Below, in pieces: positions 42,979 through 51,714 of a DNA stretch of 64,000 nucleotides (positions within the stretch are counted from its first letter, which is position 1; each line of letters begins with the position of its first letter). This DNA comes from Chloroflexota bacterium (GTDB taxonomy: Bacteria; Chloroflexota; Dehalococcoidia; Tepidiformales; Tepidiformaceae): assembly GCA_016191435.1 (NCBI GenBank), contig JACPOQ010000043.1, positions 310,001 through 374,000 of the forward strand. Reading direction: 5' to 3'. The position numbers were made by a program, and so were the translations under genes. The notes beneath the pieces were generated by a model. That model ran no database searches, was not told the DNA's origin, and worked only from the letters and a program-made list of their open reading frames with translations.

Positions 42979-43893
42979 CTATTTGATCGCGAGCGGATTG
43001 ATCGGCGAGCCGACGGCTTTCGACACCTTAAGCGGCGGCGAGCAGAAGAAGAATTCCCACACACCGTCTGCGGCGCAGTCGGCTGCAAGCTCCTCGAAAT
43101 CGAGGATCTCGCCGAGCGTCATGCCCATATCGCGGATGAGCACCATGTGGACGTTGAAAACGACGTCGCTGAACTCGCCGGGCAAGACCTCGATGGCCCA
43201 GTTATCGGAGGCGACCACGGCGACATCCTTCTGGTGCAGCCATTCGCAGCAGGCCATCCCGAGGCCGGGTTCGCCCGACATGAAGGCGGCGGGGTTGCGC
43301 TCGGCGAGGAACTTGCCGCGCCAGCCGGTGCGGAACAAGAGGATATCGCCAGGAAGGACCTGGACGCCCTGGCGGGTGGCCGCGGCTTCGAGGTCGGCGG
43401 GGGTGATGACGTAACCGAGCTCCAGGCAATCGACGCCCTTGAGCGCCACGAGGTCCAGCAGCACGCCACGCCCGGCGATGCCCTTGCCCTGCTTGTCGAT
43501 GGAGTTGTGCAGTGTGCCGCCGAGGCCGACATCACTGGCGGGGAAGCCGTTGTAGAGCAGATCGTCGTAGTACACGTGCGCAAGGCTGTCCCACTGCGAG
43601 GAGCCCTGCAGGGGCATGAAGATGTAGTCATCGGCGTAGCGGAAGCCACCGGGGAACACCTGGCCCTGGCCCGTTTCGGACATGAGGTGGACGGGGTTGA
43701 TGCGTCCGCCGCCGGGCTGCGGGCCATCGGCGCCCATGGGAATGCCGAGGTCGAAGATCTTGCCGTGCTTGATGAGCTTGCCGGCGGCGACCAGCCGCTC
43801 GGGGGTGATCAGGTTCGTGGTGCCTTTTTCGTCGTCCTTGCCCCAGCGGCCCCAGTTGCTCAGCCGCTTCCCGATGGCCCGAAAGTCTTCCAC
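42979..43893 (-). CDS. Cyclase-family metal-dependent hydrolase
   Basis: 304 residues from GTG 43893 behind AAGGAAGGGA. Cyclase family (kynurenine formamidase-like): IFDLGIPMGADGP, then the metal region MPLQGSSQWDSLAHVYYDD, a variant of HxGTHxDxPxH typical of the longer subfamily, and late GDILLFRTGWRGKF. Hydrolyses an amide, lactone or ester bond. Sits between the phosphotriesterase-family gene and the Liv-type binding protein, all minus strand. Confidence 0.88.
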   Translation of the reverse strand: MEDFRAIGKRLSNWGRWGKDDEKGTTNLITPERLVAAGKLIKHGKIFDLGIPMGADGPQPGGGRINPVHLMSETGQGQVFPGGFRYADDYIFMPLQGSSQWDSLAHVYYDDLLYNGFPASDVGLGGTLHNSIDKQGKGIAGRGVLLDLVALKGVDCLELGYVITPADLEAAATRQGVQVLPGDILLFRTGWRGKFLAERNPAAFMSGEPGLGMACCEWLHQKDVAVVASDNWAIEVLPGEFSDVVFNVHMVLIRDMGMTLGEILDFEELAADCAADGVWEFFFCSPPLKVSKAVGSPINPLAIK

Positions 43894-43937
43894 GTGTGTC
43901 CCTTCCTTTCGCCTGTTGTTTGGGAGATGACGAGGGC

Positions 43938-44921
43938 TTAGTACGCGCCCTGCTTTTCAAAGATGGCGCGCGGATTCTCGACGAGCATCTGGTTGACCTG
44001 GGCATCGGTGACGCCGCGCTGCTTGAGGGCGGGCACAACATCGCGCGAGATATGCAGGTAGTTCCAACGCGGCGCCATCTGGGCGATGGCCTCTTCGTTG
44101 AGCCAGTCATTGACGCAGGCTGCGTCGTGCGAAAGCACCATGCGGCCGGCGTGGCCGCGCTCGCAGAGCGTCGCGACCGTCTTCACGCGGTCCTCGAAGG
44201 GCAGCAGGACATCGATGCCGAAGCGGTCCATACCGATGTAAGAGCCATTGGCGAGGATCTCCTCGAGGTAGGCGATATCGGTCGAATCGCCGCTATGGCC
44301 GATCACGACGCGGCCGAGGTCCACACCTTCGTTTTCGAAAATCCTCTGTTGATCCAGCCCGCGGCGAGTGCCTACATGAGTGTGCGTGGAGATCGGGACG
44401 CCGGTGGCGCGGTGCGCGCGCGCGACGGACCGAAGGACGCGCTCGACTCCGTGGGTTACGCCGGGCTCATCGGTGGCGCACTTGAGGATGGCGGCCTTGA
44501 CGCCAGTCCCTGCGATGCCTTCGGTGATGTCCTTCACGAACATGTCGACCATGATCTCGGGGCCGCCAAGCAGGGTGTCGGGGCCGCGGAAGTGGAAGTA
44601 GTGGGGCACGTCGTTGTAGGTATAGAGGCCCGTGGCAACGACGATGTTGATGCCGGTGGCGGTCGCGATGCGCTGGATCCGGGGGATGTAGCGCCCGAGA
44701 CCCACCACCGTGAGGTCGACCAGGGTATCGATGCCGGCAGCCTTGAGCTCGTTCAGCCGGGCAATGGCATCCGCGACGCGGCGCTCGTCGGTGGCCGCGG
44801 GGTCGCCTTCCGGGTAGTTTTGCGCGATCTCCGTGCTGAGCACGAAGACGTGCTCGTGCATCAGCGTGGCACCGAGGCTCGAAGTGGAGATGGGCCCTTT
44901 CACGGTTTCGACGGTCGCCAC
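43938..44921 (-). CDS. Phosphotriesterase-family metallohydrolase
   Basis: 327 residues from GTG 44921, with GGAGGACAACCA directly upstream. TIM barrel with the full binuclear site: LMHEH (HxH), ILKCAT (bridging lysine), ISTHTH, VIGHSGD and LSHDAA. Family members are mostly lactonases or organophosphate hydrolases; a natural lactonase role is likely. 44 bases before the cyclase-family gene; probably one catabolic operon with the Liv-type transporter downstream. Confidence 0.9.
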   Translation of the reverse strand: MATVETVKGPISTSSLGATLMHEHVFVLSTEIAQNYPEGDPAATDERRVADAIARLNELKAAGIDTLVDLTVVGLGRYIPRIQRIATATGINIVVATGLYTYNDVPHYFHFRGPDTLLGGPEIMVDMFVKDITEGIAGTGVKAAILKCATDEPGVTHGVERVLRSVARAHRATGVPISTHTHVGTRRGLDQQRIFENEGVDLGRVVIGHSGDSTDIAYLEEILANGSYIGMDRFGIDVLLPFEDRVKTVATLCERGHAGRMVLSHDAACVNDWLNEEAIAQMAPRWNYLHISRDVVPALKQRGVTDAQVNQMLVENPRAIFEKQGAY

Positions 44922-45079
44922 TGGTTGTCCTCCGCGCGCCGAGATTGCCGCATTGGGTCGTGGCGCGGCGCGCAAACGCTAGCGAGTCCAATTGACTTTG
45001 TCGAGCGCTCCATGACATATCGCGAGCCGGTCGTCGAGGTGGGCGCGGCGGGCGGGAGGCAATGCCGCCGAACGGGCGG

Positions 45080-46711
45080 TCAGTAGCCGGCGGCGCAGCC
45101 ATCGGCGCGGGGGTCGCTCCCGGCCACGTAGCCGCCGCCGGCGAGGCGGCGGATGACCTGGCCGCGGCCGAAGGCCACACCGGCGGGCTCGATCGCGACG
45201 TTGTGCCCGCGCGCAGACAGGCCGTGGACGAGGTTGGGCGGCGTCTGCTGCTCGAGCGATACGCGGCGGCCCTCGTTCCAGCGCCAGCGCGGAGCATCGA
45301 GCGCGGCCTGCGGGTTCATGCCGTAATCCACTTCGTTCACCACGACCTGGAGGTGGCCCTGGGGCTGCATGTAGCCGCCCATCACGCCGAACGGGCCAAG
45401 CGGCTCGCCGCCACGAGTGAGGAACGATGGGATGATCGTGTGGTAGGGCCGCTTGCCGGGGGCGAGGTGGTTGGGGTGGGCCGGGTCCAGGCTGAACCCG
45501 TGGCCGCGGTTCTGAAGGCTGATCCCGGTGCCCGGCACAACGATGCCGCTGCCAAAGCCCATGTAATTGGACTGGATCAGCGAGACCATCATCCCATCAG
45601 AGTCGGCAGTGCAGAGGTAGACGGTGCCGCCGGCTGCGGGGCGGCCCGGGGCGGGCCGCAGGGCCGCGGCGCCGATTTGGGCGCGCCGGGTGGCGGCGTA
45701 CTCCTTGCTCAGCAGCTCCTGCACCGGCACGGCGGCGTGCGCCGGGTCGGCGATGAAGGCCAGGGCATCGGCGAAGGCGAGTTTCAGGCTTTCGATTTGC
45801 CAGTGGTAGCCCTGCGCCGATTCGCGCGGCTGTGCGGCGAGGTCGAAGCCTTCGAGGATGTTGAGGGCAATGAGCGCCGTGATCCCCTGGCCGTTGGGCG
45901 GCATCTCCCAGACTTCGTGCCCGCGGTAGCTGGTGCTCACGGGTTCGTCCCAGGTGCTCACGTGGGCGGCGAGGTCCTCGCGGCGAAGGAGGCCGCCGGT
46001 GGCCAGCGCGAAGCGTTCGATCTCGGCCGCGAGCGCGCCTTCGTAGAAGTCGCCGGCGTTGCTGGCGGCGATGGCTTCCAGGGTGCGGGCGTGGCCGGGC
46101 GAGCGCCAGGTCTCGCCGGGCGCAGGCGCCTCACCGCGGGGAGCGAAGGTCTCGAACCAACCGCGCGATTGCGCGCCGGGAAGGAGCGCGCGGTAGCGCG
46201 GGACGGCGAACGCCCAGAGCTGGGCCGACATCGGCGAGACCGGGTAGCCGTTGGCCGCATAGTCGATGGCGCTGGCGAAGAGCGAGGCAAACGGCTGCTT
46301 GCCGAAGCGCGCGTGGAGGTCGCGCCAACCGCCGGGCGCGCCCGGCACCGTCACCGCCTCCCAGCCGGCTTCGGGGATGCGCTCGTGGCCGCGGGCGGCG
46401 AACAGCTCGAGGGTGTGGGCGGCGGGTGCGCGGCCGGAGGCGTTGAGCCCGTGCAGCTTCGCGCCATCCCAGATGAGGGCGAAGAGATCGCTGCCGATGC
46501 CGTTGTTGTTGGGCTCGACGACAGTCAGCGTGGCGGCCGTGGCGATGGCGGCATCGACGGCGTTGCCGCCGGCGCGAAGGACCTGCAACCCGGCCTGTGC
46601 GGCCAGCGGCTGGCTCGTCGCGACGGCGCCACGCGGCGCCAGCACCGGCATGCGCTGCGACGGGTACGGGAAACCTTCGAGGCGCAGGTTGTTGAGACCC
46701 GGGTACGTCAT
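45080..46711 (-). CDS. ggt: Gamma-glutamyltransferase family protein
   Basis: 543 residues, ATG 46711. N-terminal RGAVATSQPLAAQAGLQVLRAGGNAVDAAIATAATLTVVEPNNNGIGSD (shown only by family: the GGT opening; longest run here is in two family blocks) and an autoprocessing region GGTVYLCTADSDGMMVS. The nucleophile Thr is in GTVYL where many GGTs have T-T-H. Later GYMQPQGHLQ and DAPRWRW are family motifs. No signal peptide, so a cytosolic member such as a cephalosporin acylase-like amidase is possible. Upstream of the hydrolase genes. Confidence 0.88.
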   Translation of the reverse strand: MTYPGLNNLRLEGFPYPSQRMPVLAPRGAVATSQPLAAQAGLQVLRAGGNAVDAAIATAATLTVVEPNNNGIGSDLFALIWDGAKLHGLNASGRAPAAHTLELFAARGHERIPEAGWEAVTVPGAPGGWRDLHARFGKQPFASLFASAIDYAANGYPVSPMSAQLWAFAVPRYRALLPGAQSRGWFETFAPRGEAPAPGETWRSPGHARTLEAIAASNAGDFYEGALAAEIERFALATGGLLRREDLAAHVSTWDEPVSTSYRGHEVWEMPPNGQGITALIALNILEGFDLAAQPRESAQGYHWQIESLKLAFADALAFIADPAHAAVPVQELLSKEYAATRRAQIGAAALRPAPGRPAAGGTVYLCTADSDGMMVSLIQSNYMGFGSGIVVPGTGISLQNRGHGFSLDPAHPNHLAPGKRPYHTIIPSFLTRGGEPLGPFGVMGGYMQPQGHLQVVVNEVDYGMNPQAALDAPRWRWNEGRRVSLEQQTPPNLVHGLSARGHNVAIEPAGVAFGRGQVIRRLAGGGYVAGSDPRADGCAAGY

Positions 46712-46768
46712 TCGTTTGGCTCCGGGGATGACCGGAGGCGCGCCGCTGGACCGGCACGCCGGCGGGGT

Positions 46769-46933
46769 TCAACCGGCGCGTTCGGGGGCAGTGCCGGCGC
46801 TGGCGTGGCGGGCACGCCGCTCGAGCACGGCGGTGAGCTGCTTCTCCACGGCGAAGACGATAAGCGCTGTGCCGAATCCGAGCACAAGGGCCTCGACGCG
46901 GCCGATGAGCCAGCGCCGAGGCGGCGCCGCCAC
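46769..46933 (-). CDS. Small putative membrane protein
   Basis: 54 residues from GTG 46933 without a clear ribosome binding site. It contains one hydrophobic segment (LIGRVEALVLGFGTALIVFAV) followed by a basic helix EKQLTAVLERRARHA. It is preceded by another short minus-strand frame (stop 46950-46952) ending MATSVAVLAGAMALNARRARK, also membrane-like but lacking a convincing start. The two together may be a small membrane pair or chance hydrophobic frames. Confidence 0.25.
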   Translation of the reverse strand: MAAPPRRWLIGRVEALVLGFGTALIVFAVEKQLTAVLERRARHASAGTAPERAG

Positions 46934-47098
46934 CGGGGTTTCGCGGCGGTCATTTGCGGGCCCGGCGCGCGTTCAGCGCCATCGCGCCGGCGAGGACGGC
47001 GACACTCGTGGCCATCGCGACCGCGAGCCGGCGGCTCGCCTTCGTCAGCGTCTCTTCGAGCGGGCGCCGCGGCCCGCACCGTGCCGGGCTCGTGTGCG

Positions 47099-47104
47099 TA
47101 GAAT
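47099..47104 (+). promoter_or_regulatory. -10 element of SDR gene
   Basis: TAGAAT (five of six) lies 18 bases before ATG 47123, with GGGAGG between serving as ribosome binding site. Confidence 0.35.
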
Positions 47105-47122
47105 CGCCTGCGGGAGGCGAAC

Positions 47123-47884
47123 ATGCGGCTCGAAGGAAAAGTGGCGATAGTGACCGGCGGCGGGAGCGGGATAGGGCGGGCAATCTGCCTGCGGTTCGCG
47201 CAGGAGGGCGCGAACGTCGCCGTAGCGGATATCAACCTCGCGGGCGCGGAGGAGACGGTGGCGCTCGCGGCCGCGGCGCCGGGCGAGGCGTGGGCTGCAG
47301 CCTGCGACATCACCCGCCTCGATGCCGTGCGCACAATGGCGGCGGCCGTCCTGGCACGCTGGGGGCGGATCGATGTGCTCGTGAACAACGCCGGCTGGGA
47401 CAAGATCGAACTGTTCAGTCGGAGCCAGCCGGAGACGTGGAACAAGGTCATCGATATCAACCTGCGCGGCCCGGTGAACTGCGTCTCGGCGGTGCTGCCG
47501 GCGATGACGGACCAGGGGAGCGGCTCGATCATTAGCATCGGCTCAGATGCGGGGCGCGTGGGATCGAGCGGCGAGGCAGTGTATTCGGCCTGCAAGGCAG
47601 GCGTCATCGGCTTCAGCAAGACGATCGCGCGCGAGATGGCCCGCCATAACGTGCGCGTGAACGTGGTGTGCCCCGGACCCACCAACACGCCGTTGCTCGA
47701 CGAGATTACCGGCGGGGACACCGGCTCGAAGATCATCGAGGGGATGGTGCGGCAGGTGCCGTTCCGGCGGCTGGGGCAGCCCGAAGACATCACGGGCGCG
47801 GTCGTGTTTTTCGCCAGCGACGACTCGGGGTACGTCACGGGGCAGGTGTTGAGTGTCAGCGGGGGGCTGACGATGGCGGGGTAG
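47123..47884 (+). CDS. SDR-family oxidoreductase, BadH-like
   Basis: 253 residues with GGGAGG upstream. Short-chain dehydrogenase: NAD-binding TGGGSGIG (residues 11-18), NNAG (about 89), catalytic Ser in SIGSDAG, YxxxK as YSACKAG. NNAGWDKIELFSRSQPETWN and the following INLRGPVNC resemble 2-hydroxycyclohexanecarboxyl-CoA dehydrogenase (BadH), used in alicyclic/aromatic acid breakdown; a generic 3-oxoacyl reductase remains possible. An acidic residue (ADIN) after strand 2 favours NAD over NADP. Confidence 0.9.
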   Translation: MRLEGKVAIVTGGGSGIGRAICLRFAQEGANVAVADINLAGAEETVALAAAAPGEAWAAACDITRLDAVRTMAAAVLARWGRIDVLVNNAGWDKIELFSRSQPETWNKVIDINLRGPVNCVSAVLPAMTDQGSGSIISIGSDAGRVGSSGEAVYSACKAGVIGFSKTIAREMARHNVRVNVVCPGPTNTPLLDEITGGDTGSKIIEGMVRQVPFRRLGQPEDITGAVVFFASDDSGYVTGQVLSVSGGLTMAG

Positions 47885-47928
47885 GGGGCGGTGTGGCGGG
47901 CGAGCCGCCGGGGTTGAGGCGCGCCAGT

Positions 47929-48327
47929 TCAGGCGACGGCGGTGGCTTCGATCTCGATCATGATGGCGGGGTCGAAGAGGCGGGTGACGCCGAGGAGCGT
48001 GGCGACGGGCGTGCAGCCGGCGGCGGCGAGGACGGGGATGATCTCGCCCGCGCCGGCCATAAATGCATCGACATCGGTGGTGTAGAGGTTGAGCCGGACG
48101 ATGTTCGCTGGCGCCATGTCCGCGCTCGCCAGGACCTCGACGAGGTTCGTCCATGCCAGCTTGAACTGGCCGGCGAGGTCGCCGGGGTGCATGGGCGCGC
48201 CATTGGCGTCATTCGATGTCTGCCCGGAAACGTAGAGGACGCGCTGGCCACCGGTGACTTCGATGGCCTGGTTGATGTTGAAGGCTTCAACGAGCCAGCG
48301 TTGCGGGTTGAGCGGGCGGATTTGCAC
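47929..48327 (-). CDS. RidA/YjgF/Rid family protein
   Basis: 132 residues from GTG 48327 with GAGG seven bases upstream; longer in-frame versions were rejected because homology starts at IRPLNPQRW. Rid fold: RVLYVSGQTSNDANGAPMHPGDLAGQ, NLVEVLASADMAPANIVRLNLYTTD, and the C-terminal IMIEIEATAVA. Rid proteins deaminate reactive enamine/imine intermediates; the canonical active-site arginine region reads MIEIEATAVA with ATLLGVTRLF before it. Convergent with the SDR gene. Confidence 0.85.
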   Translation of the reverse strand: MQIRPLNPQRWLVEAFNINQAIEVTGGQRVLYVSGQTSNDANGAPMHPGDLAGQFKLAWTNLVEVLASADMAPANIVRLNLYTTDVDAFMAGAGEIIPVLAAAGCTPVATLLGVTRLFDPAIMIEIEATAVA

Positions 48328-48470
48328 GGGTGTGCCTCGTGTGCTCGGAAGTTGGCGGCACTTTAGGCGTTTCGGAGGGCCTTGAGTAGCCCCTATCTTT
48401 GGGGGCTCCGATACCCCGGGTAGGGATTCCCTCACTCTCGGTCGCGGCCTTGATATCGTAATTCGTCGCC

Positions 48471-49202
48471 TCAGCGCTCGTAGAGGGGGCCGGAGAGAAT
48501 GTCGGCGCCCCAGGTGGTGCTGCTCCCGCCGGCGGGCTCGCGGGTGATCCCCACGCCCTCGAATTGGCTCAGCGGGCCGGGGATGGCGACTTTCACGAGT
48601 GCTTCGCCTTTGCCGTTCACGTCGAAGGTGCCTCCGCTGGCACGCGTCTGGTCGCGGCGGACAAACCAGACCTGGTACGTCCAATCGCCATTGAGCACCG
48701 GCATGCCGGTGACGGCGAGGCCGCCCTGCTGGCGATCCTCGCTCACGTAGAGCCGGCCGGTGGGTGCGGATCCGTAGCCCGGCGCCCCGGCGAGCGGCAC
48801 GACGAGCTCGGAGCGGCTGGCCAGGTCGGCGACGCTCGTATCGGAGGATCGGAATTCGCGCCAGCCGGCGATGGCAACCACCGCCACGAGCGCAGCGGCC
48901 GTCGCCGCCCAGCCGATACCGAGCAGCCGCAGCTTGCGGGACTCCGCGCGCGCCGCGGCGGCGGCGGGCGAAGGCGTCCCGGCACGAATGTGTGCGGCGA
49001 TGCGCTCCCAGACGAGCTCGGGCGGCGCGGCCTCGCTACTGTCTTCGCGGAGCGCCGCGGCGACGGCGGAATACCGCGCCAGTTCGTCGCGGCACACGGT
49101 GCAGCCGGCGAGGTGCCCCTCCACGCGTGCGCGGTCTTCCGGGTCGAGCGCGCCGAGCGCGTAGGCGGCGAGGTCATCGGCGACGTGTGGGCCGGCCATC
49201 AT
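48471..49202 (-). CDS. Zinc-binding anti-sigma factor (RskA-like)
   Basis: 243 residues from ATG 49202, overlapping the sigma-factor stop by four bases. N-terminal ZAS domain HVADDLAAYALGALDPEDRA with HLAGCTVC (HxxxCxxC) binds zinc and should hold the sigma factor. One transmembrane helix (about 96-115, LLGIGWAATAAALVAVVAIAG). The extracytoplasmic part (about 120-243) matches RskA/anti-sigma-K C-terminal domain: LYVSEDRQQGGLAVTGMPVL, TYQVWFVR and GITREPAGGS. Release probably by regulated proteolysis. Confidence 0.9.
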   Translation of the reverse strand: MMAGPHVADDLAAYALGALDPEDRARVEGHLAGCTVCRDELARYSAVAAALREDSSEAAPPELVWERIAAHIRAGTPSPAAAAARAESRKLRLLGIGWAATAAALVAVVAIAGWREFRSSDTSVADLASRSELVVPLAGAPGYGSAPTGRLYVSEDRQQGGLAVTGMPVLNGDWTYQVWFVRRDQTRASGGTFDVNGKGEALVKVAIPGPLSQFEGVGITREPAGGSSTTWGADILSGPLYER

Positions 49203-49777
49203 CGTCCCACCCTTTCCCCGCCCTCGAGGATCACGCGGAGGCGGGCCATGCCGTCGCGGATGCGTGTCTTCACGGTGCCGAGGGGCACGCCAAGCTCGCG
49301 CGCGATCTCGCTCTGGGTGAGCCCGGCGGCGAGCACGAGGTCGATTGCTTCGCGCTGCCCGGGCGTAAGGCAGTCCAGGGCATCGGCAAGGCTGAGCTGG
49401 AGGACGATGGCGTCGGCCTCGCCGGGCATGGCACGCGAGTGGCGGTCGTCGTCGCCGGGGAGGAGTTCGCGGTCGCGCTGGCGGGAGCGGTGCTGGCCGC
49501 CGCGGAGCACATCGATGGAGCGGTTGCGGGCAATGCCCATGAGCCAGGCGTGGACGGCGCCCTTCGCGGGGTCGAACTCGGCGGCGCGCTCCCAGCAACG
49601 GAGGAACACGTCCTGGACGACCTCCTGCGCGGTCAGCGGGTCGCCCGTGATGCGGAGGGCGAGGCTGAAGACGAGGCCACCGTAGCGGACATAGAGCGCG
49701 CGCAGAGCGTCTTCGCTGCGCCCCGCGACAGCGGCCAGCAGTTGTTCGTCTTCGCGAGCAGTGCTTTCGCGTTCCAT
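49199..49777 (-). CDS. ECF-type RNA polymerase sigma factor
   Basis: 192 residues from ATG 49777; an ATG at 49852 would add 25 residues. Region 2 (LYVRYGGLVFSLALRITGDPLTAQEVVQDVF, about 22-52, then WLMGIARNRSIDVLR) and region 4 (LTPGQREAIDLVLAAGLTQSEIARELGVPLGTVKTRI, about 140-176). SigK-like by its RskA partner. Divergent from the cupredoxin gene, a likely regulon member. Confidence 0.92.
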   Translation of the reverse strand: MERESTAREDEQLLAAVAGRSEDALRALYVRYGGLVFSLALRITGDPLTAQEVVQDVFLRCWERAAEFDPAKGAVHAWLMGIARNRSIDVLRGGQHRSRQRDRELLPGDDDRHSRAMPGEADAIVLQLSLADALDCLTPGQREAIDLVLAAGLTQSEIARELGVPLGTVKTRIRDGMARLRVILEGGERVGR

Positions 49778-49986
49778 GCGTGCGCGTCCCAGCCTACGCG
49801 ATTCATGGCTGCGGCAGAAACCGGCGGAGGGAGCACCGCTCGCGGGGTTCATCGCCGGTGACTACGTCGCGAATTGCCCGTCCGGATGGCGAAACCGTCC
49901 GTGTCGCAGCCAGAAATTGTTACGGAATCGGCACCCGCCGGTGCAATCCGAACTCGCGAAGGCTTGCGTAGTCAGGGGCAGTCAAA

Positions 49987-50703
49987 ATGGGAGGAAACGA
50001 CTTGCAGCGACTATCAGCATTGCCGCGCTGGGCGCGGTTTGCGGGGCTCGCCGCGATTGGCGTCGCGCTCGCCGGCAGCGGGTTCGTGCACACGCAGGGT
50101 TCGGCGCGTGCAGCGAACGCGAGCGTAACCGTCGGCAGCCCGGCCAATCGCTTCGCGCCGAACATCTCGAACATTAACGTGGGCGACACGGTGACGTTCA
50201 CGTGGGCCTCCGGGACGCACATCATCGACCTGGAGGGCGTGGCGCCGGACCTGACCATTAACTCGGGGCAAACAACGGGCACGACCACCGCGTTCACGAC
50301 GCCCGGCACCTACTATTACTATTGCAGCATCCACGCCAGCGAGAGTCTCGCCACCGAAGCGCACGTGCAGGCAAATGACGCGATGGTCGGGAAGATTGTC
50401 GTGACGGCAGCCGCCACGGCCACGGCCACGACGGCCGCAGCGACATCAACGCCTATCCCGCCAACGCCGACGGCAGCGGCGGCAACACCCACCGCGCCAG
50501 CTGCGGCAACAGCCACGGCGACAGCGACGCGCGCCGCCAGTTCGGCAACCGCGGGTGCGTCCGCTACAACGGCGCCAGGCGCGCCGAGCACCGGGACGGG
50601 GACGGGGACGGGCGGCGCCGATACCTCCAGGATGTTCGCGATCATCGCGGGAGCCGTTGTCCTGGTCGCCACTGGCGCCTGGTATGCAGCGCGCCGGAGG
50701 TAA
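49987..50703 (+). CDS. Membrane-anchored cupredoxin-domain protein
   Basis: 238 residues. Signal peptide about 1-42 (FAGLAAIGVALAGSGFVHTQGSA). Plastocyanin-like domain about 43-140 with type-1 copper ligands: His in GTHIID, then YYCSIH giving Cys and His, and a Met in NDAM. A Thr/Ala/Pro-rich linker (about 142-205; many ATATAT and PTPTAA words) leads to a C-terminal helix FAIIAGAVVLVATGAWYAARRR, a membrane anchor with a basic end. Probably an outer-face electron carrier or copper protein controlled by the divergent ECF/anti-sigma pair. Confidence 0.88.
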   Translation: MGGNDLQRLSALPRWARFAGLAAIGVALAGSGFVHTQGSARAANASVTVGSPANRFAPNISNINVGDTVTFTWASGTHIIDLEGVAPDLTINSGQTTGTTTAFTTPGTYYYYCSIHASESLATEAHVQANDAMVGKIVVTAAATATATTAAATSTPIPPTPTAAAATPTAPAAATATATATRAASSATAGASATTAPGAPSTGTGTGTGGADTSRMFAIIAGAVVLVATGAWYAARRR

Positions 50704-51045
50704 CCTCCTACGCCGATGGCGCGCCGTCGCGGCCGGCGCCCGGAACCGGGTGCCGGCCGCCGTAGTCCCGTGACCGTGCCGGGATCGGCGGCCGCTTCCG
50801 CGTGATCGGAGAAGGCGCCGTCCGTTTCGGAGCTCCCGGCCGCCGGCGGGCGGGCGGGCCGCGCGCGGAGCAGCGATACGTTAACGATTGGCCCTCCCGG
50901 CGGGGATCGCGATGCGGTACACTGATGGGAGCCTCCACGGGATGCTGCCACGGTTGCAGGTGAGCTTCAGACCCCGGTCCACCCTCCACGACTCGCCGTA
51001 CTCGGTGATGCGTTGCGCGGGCGTCCAGCCCGTCACTCGGCCCCA
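50704..51045. other. 342-bp intergenic region, hairpin near left end
   Basis: No gene is supported here. A 13-bp stem with one G-T pair (GGCCGGCGCCCGG 50731-50743, CCGGGTGCCGGCC 50746-50758, two-base loop) follows the cupredoxin stop by 27 bases and may terminate it, though without a T-run. TACACT near 50918 is a weak -10 candidate for the pdxT operon. The rest shows nothing recognisable. Confidence 0.45.
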
Positions 51046-51714
51046 ATGACTGCTGCTACTACCAATCGAAAGACCGTCGGTGTGCTTGCCCTGCAGGGCG
51101 ATTTCCGCGAGCACCGCGAGATGCTGACCTCGCTGGGCCACGCCGTGCGCGAAGTGCGCAAAGTGGCGCAACTCGACGGGATCGATGCGCTCATCATCCC
51201 AGGCGGCGAAAGCACGACCATCGCGCGGCTTATCCTGAGCAACGGCTTCCAGCAGCCGCTGCGCGACTTCTGCGCCGGCGGGCGGCCGGTGTGGGGCACC
51301 TGCGCCGGCGCTATCCTGTTGGCGAAGCGCGTCGATAACCTCGACCGGCCGGGCATCGAGATGATGGACATCAGCGTGCGCCGGAACGCGTTCGGGCGGC
51401 AGGTGGACAGTTTCGAAGCCGACCTCGACGTCGACGGCGTCGATGGCCCGCCATTCCGAGCCGTGTTCATCCGGGCGCCGTTGATCGAGTCGGTGACGGC
51501 GCCGGCGGAGGCGGTGGCGATGCTGGCGGACGGCACGATTGTCGCAGCGCGCGAAGGGAACCTGTTCGCGACATCGTTCCACCCGGAGCTGACCGGTGAC
51601 GCGCGGCTGCACGAGTACTTCCTCACCCTGGGGTTGCCGCGGGCATATGGGAACGGGCACAGCGCCGCGCCGCTGCCAGCGGTGGCGGGCGATGCTCCGG
51701 GGGCGGCGGGATGA
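51046..51714 (+). CDS. pdxT: Pyridoxal 5'-phosphate synthase glutaminase subunit
   Basis: 222 residues from ATG 51046; the in-frame start at 51013 is unsupported. Class I glutaminase: VGVLALQGDFREHREML, PGGESTTIARL, nucleophile Cys in WGTCAGAILLA and the His-x-Glu pair in SFHPELTGD. It releases ammonia from glutamine for PdxS. PdxS is not in the window and must be elsewhere. Its stop overlaps the next start (ATGA). Confidence 0.95.
   Translation: MTAATTNRKTVGVLALQGDFREHREMLTSLGHAVREVRKVAQLDGIDALIIPGGESTTIARLILSNGFQQPLRDFCAGGRPVWGTCAGAILLAKRVDNLDRPGIEMMDISVRRNAFGRQVDSFEADLDVDGVDGPPFRAVFIRAPLIESVTAPAEAVAMLADGTIVAAREGNLFATSFHPELTGDARLHEYFLTLGLPRAYGNGHSAAPLPAVAGDAPGAAG

Noticed and set aside
44985..45020. 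TTGACT with CATATC 18 bases later on the plus strand
   Set aside because: Promoter-like but no plus-strand gene follows; neighbouring genes are on the minus strand.
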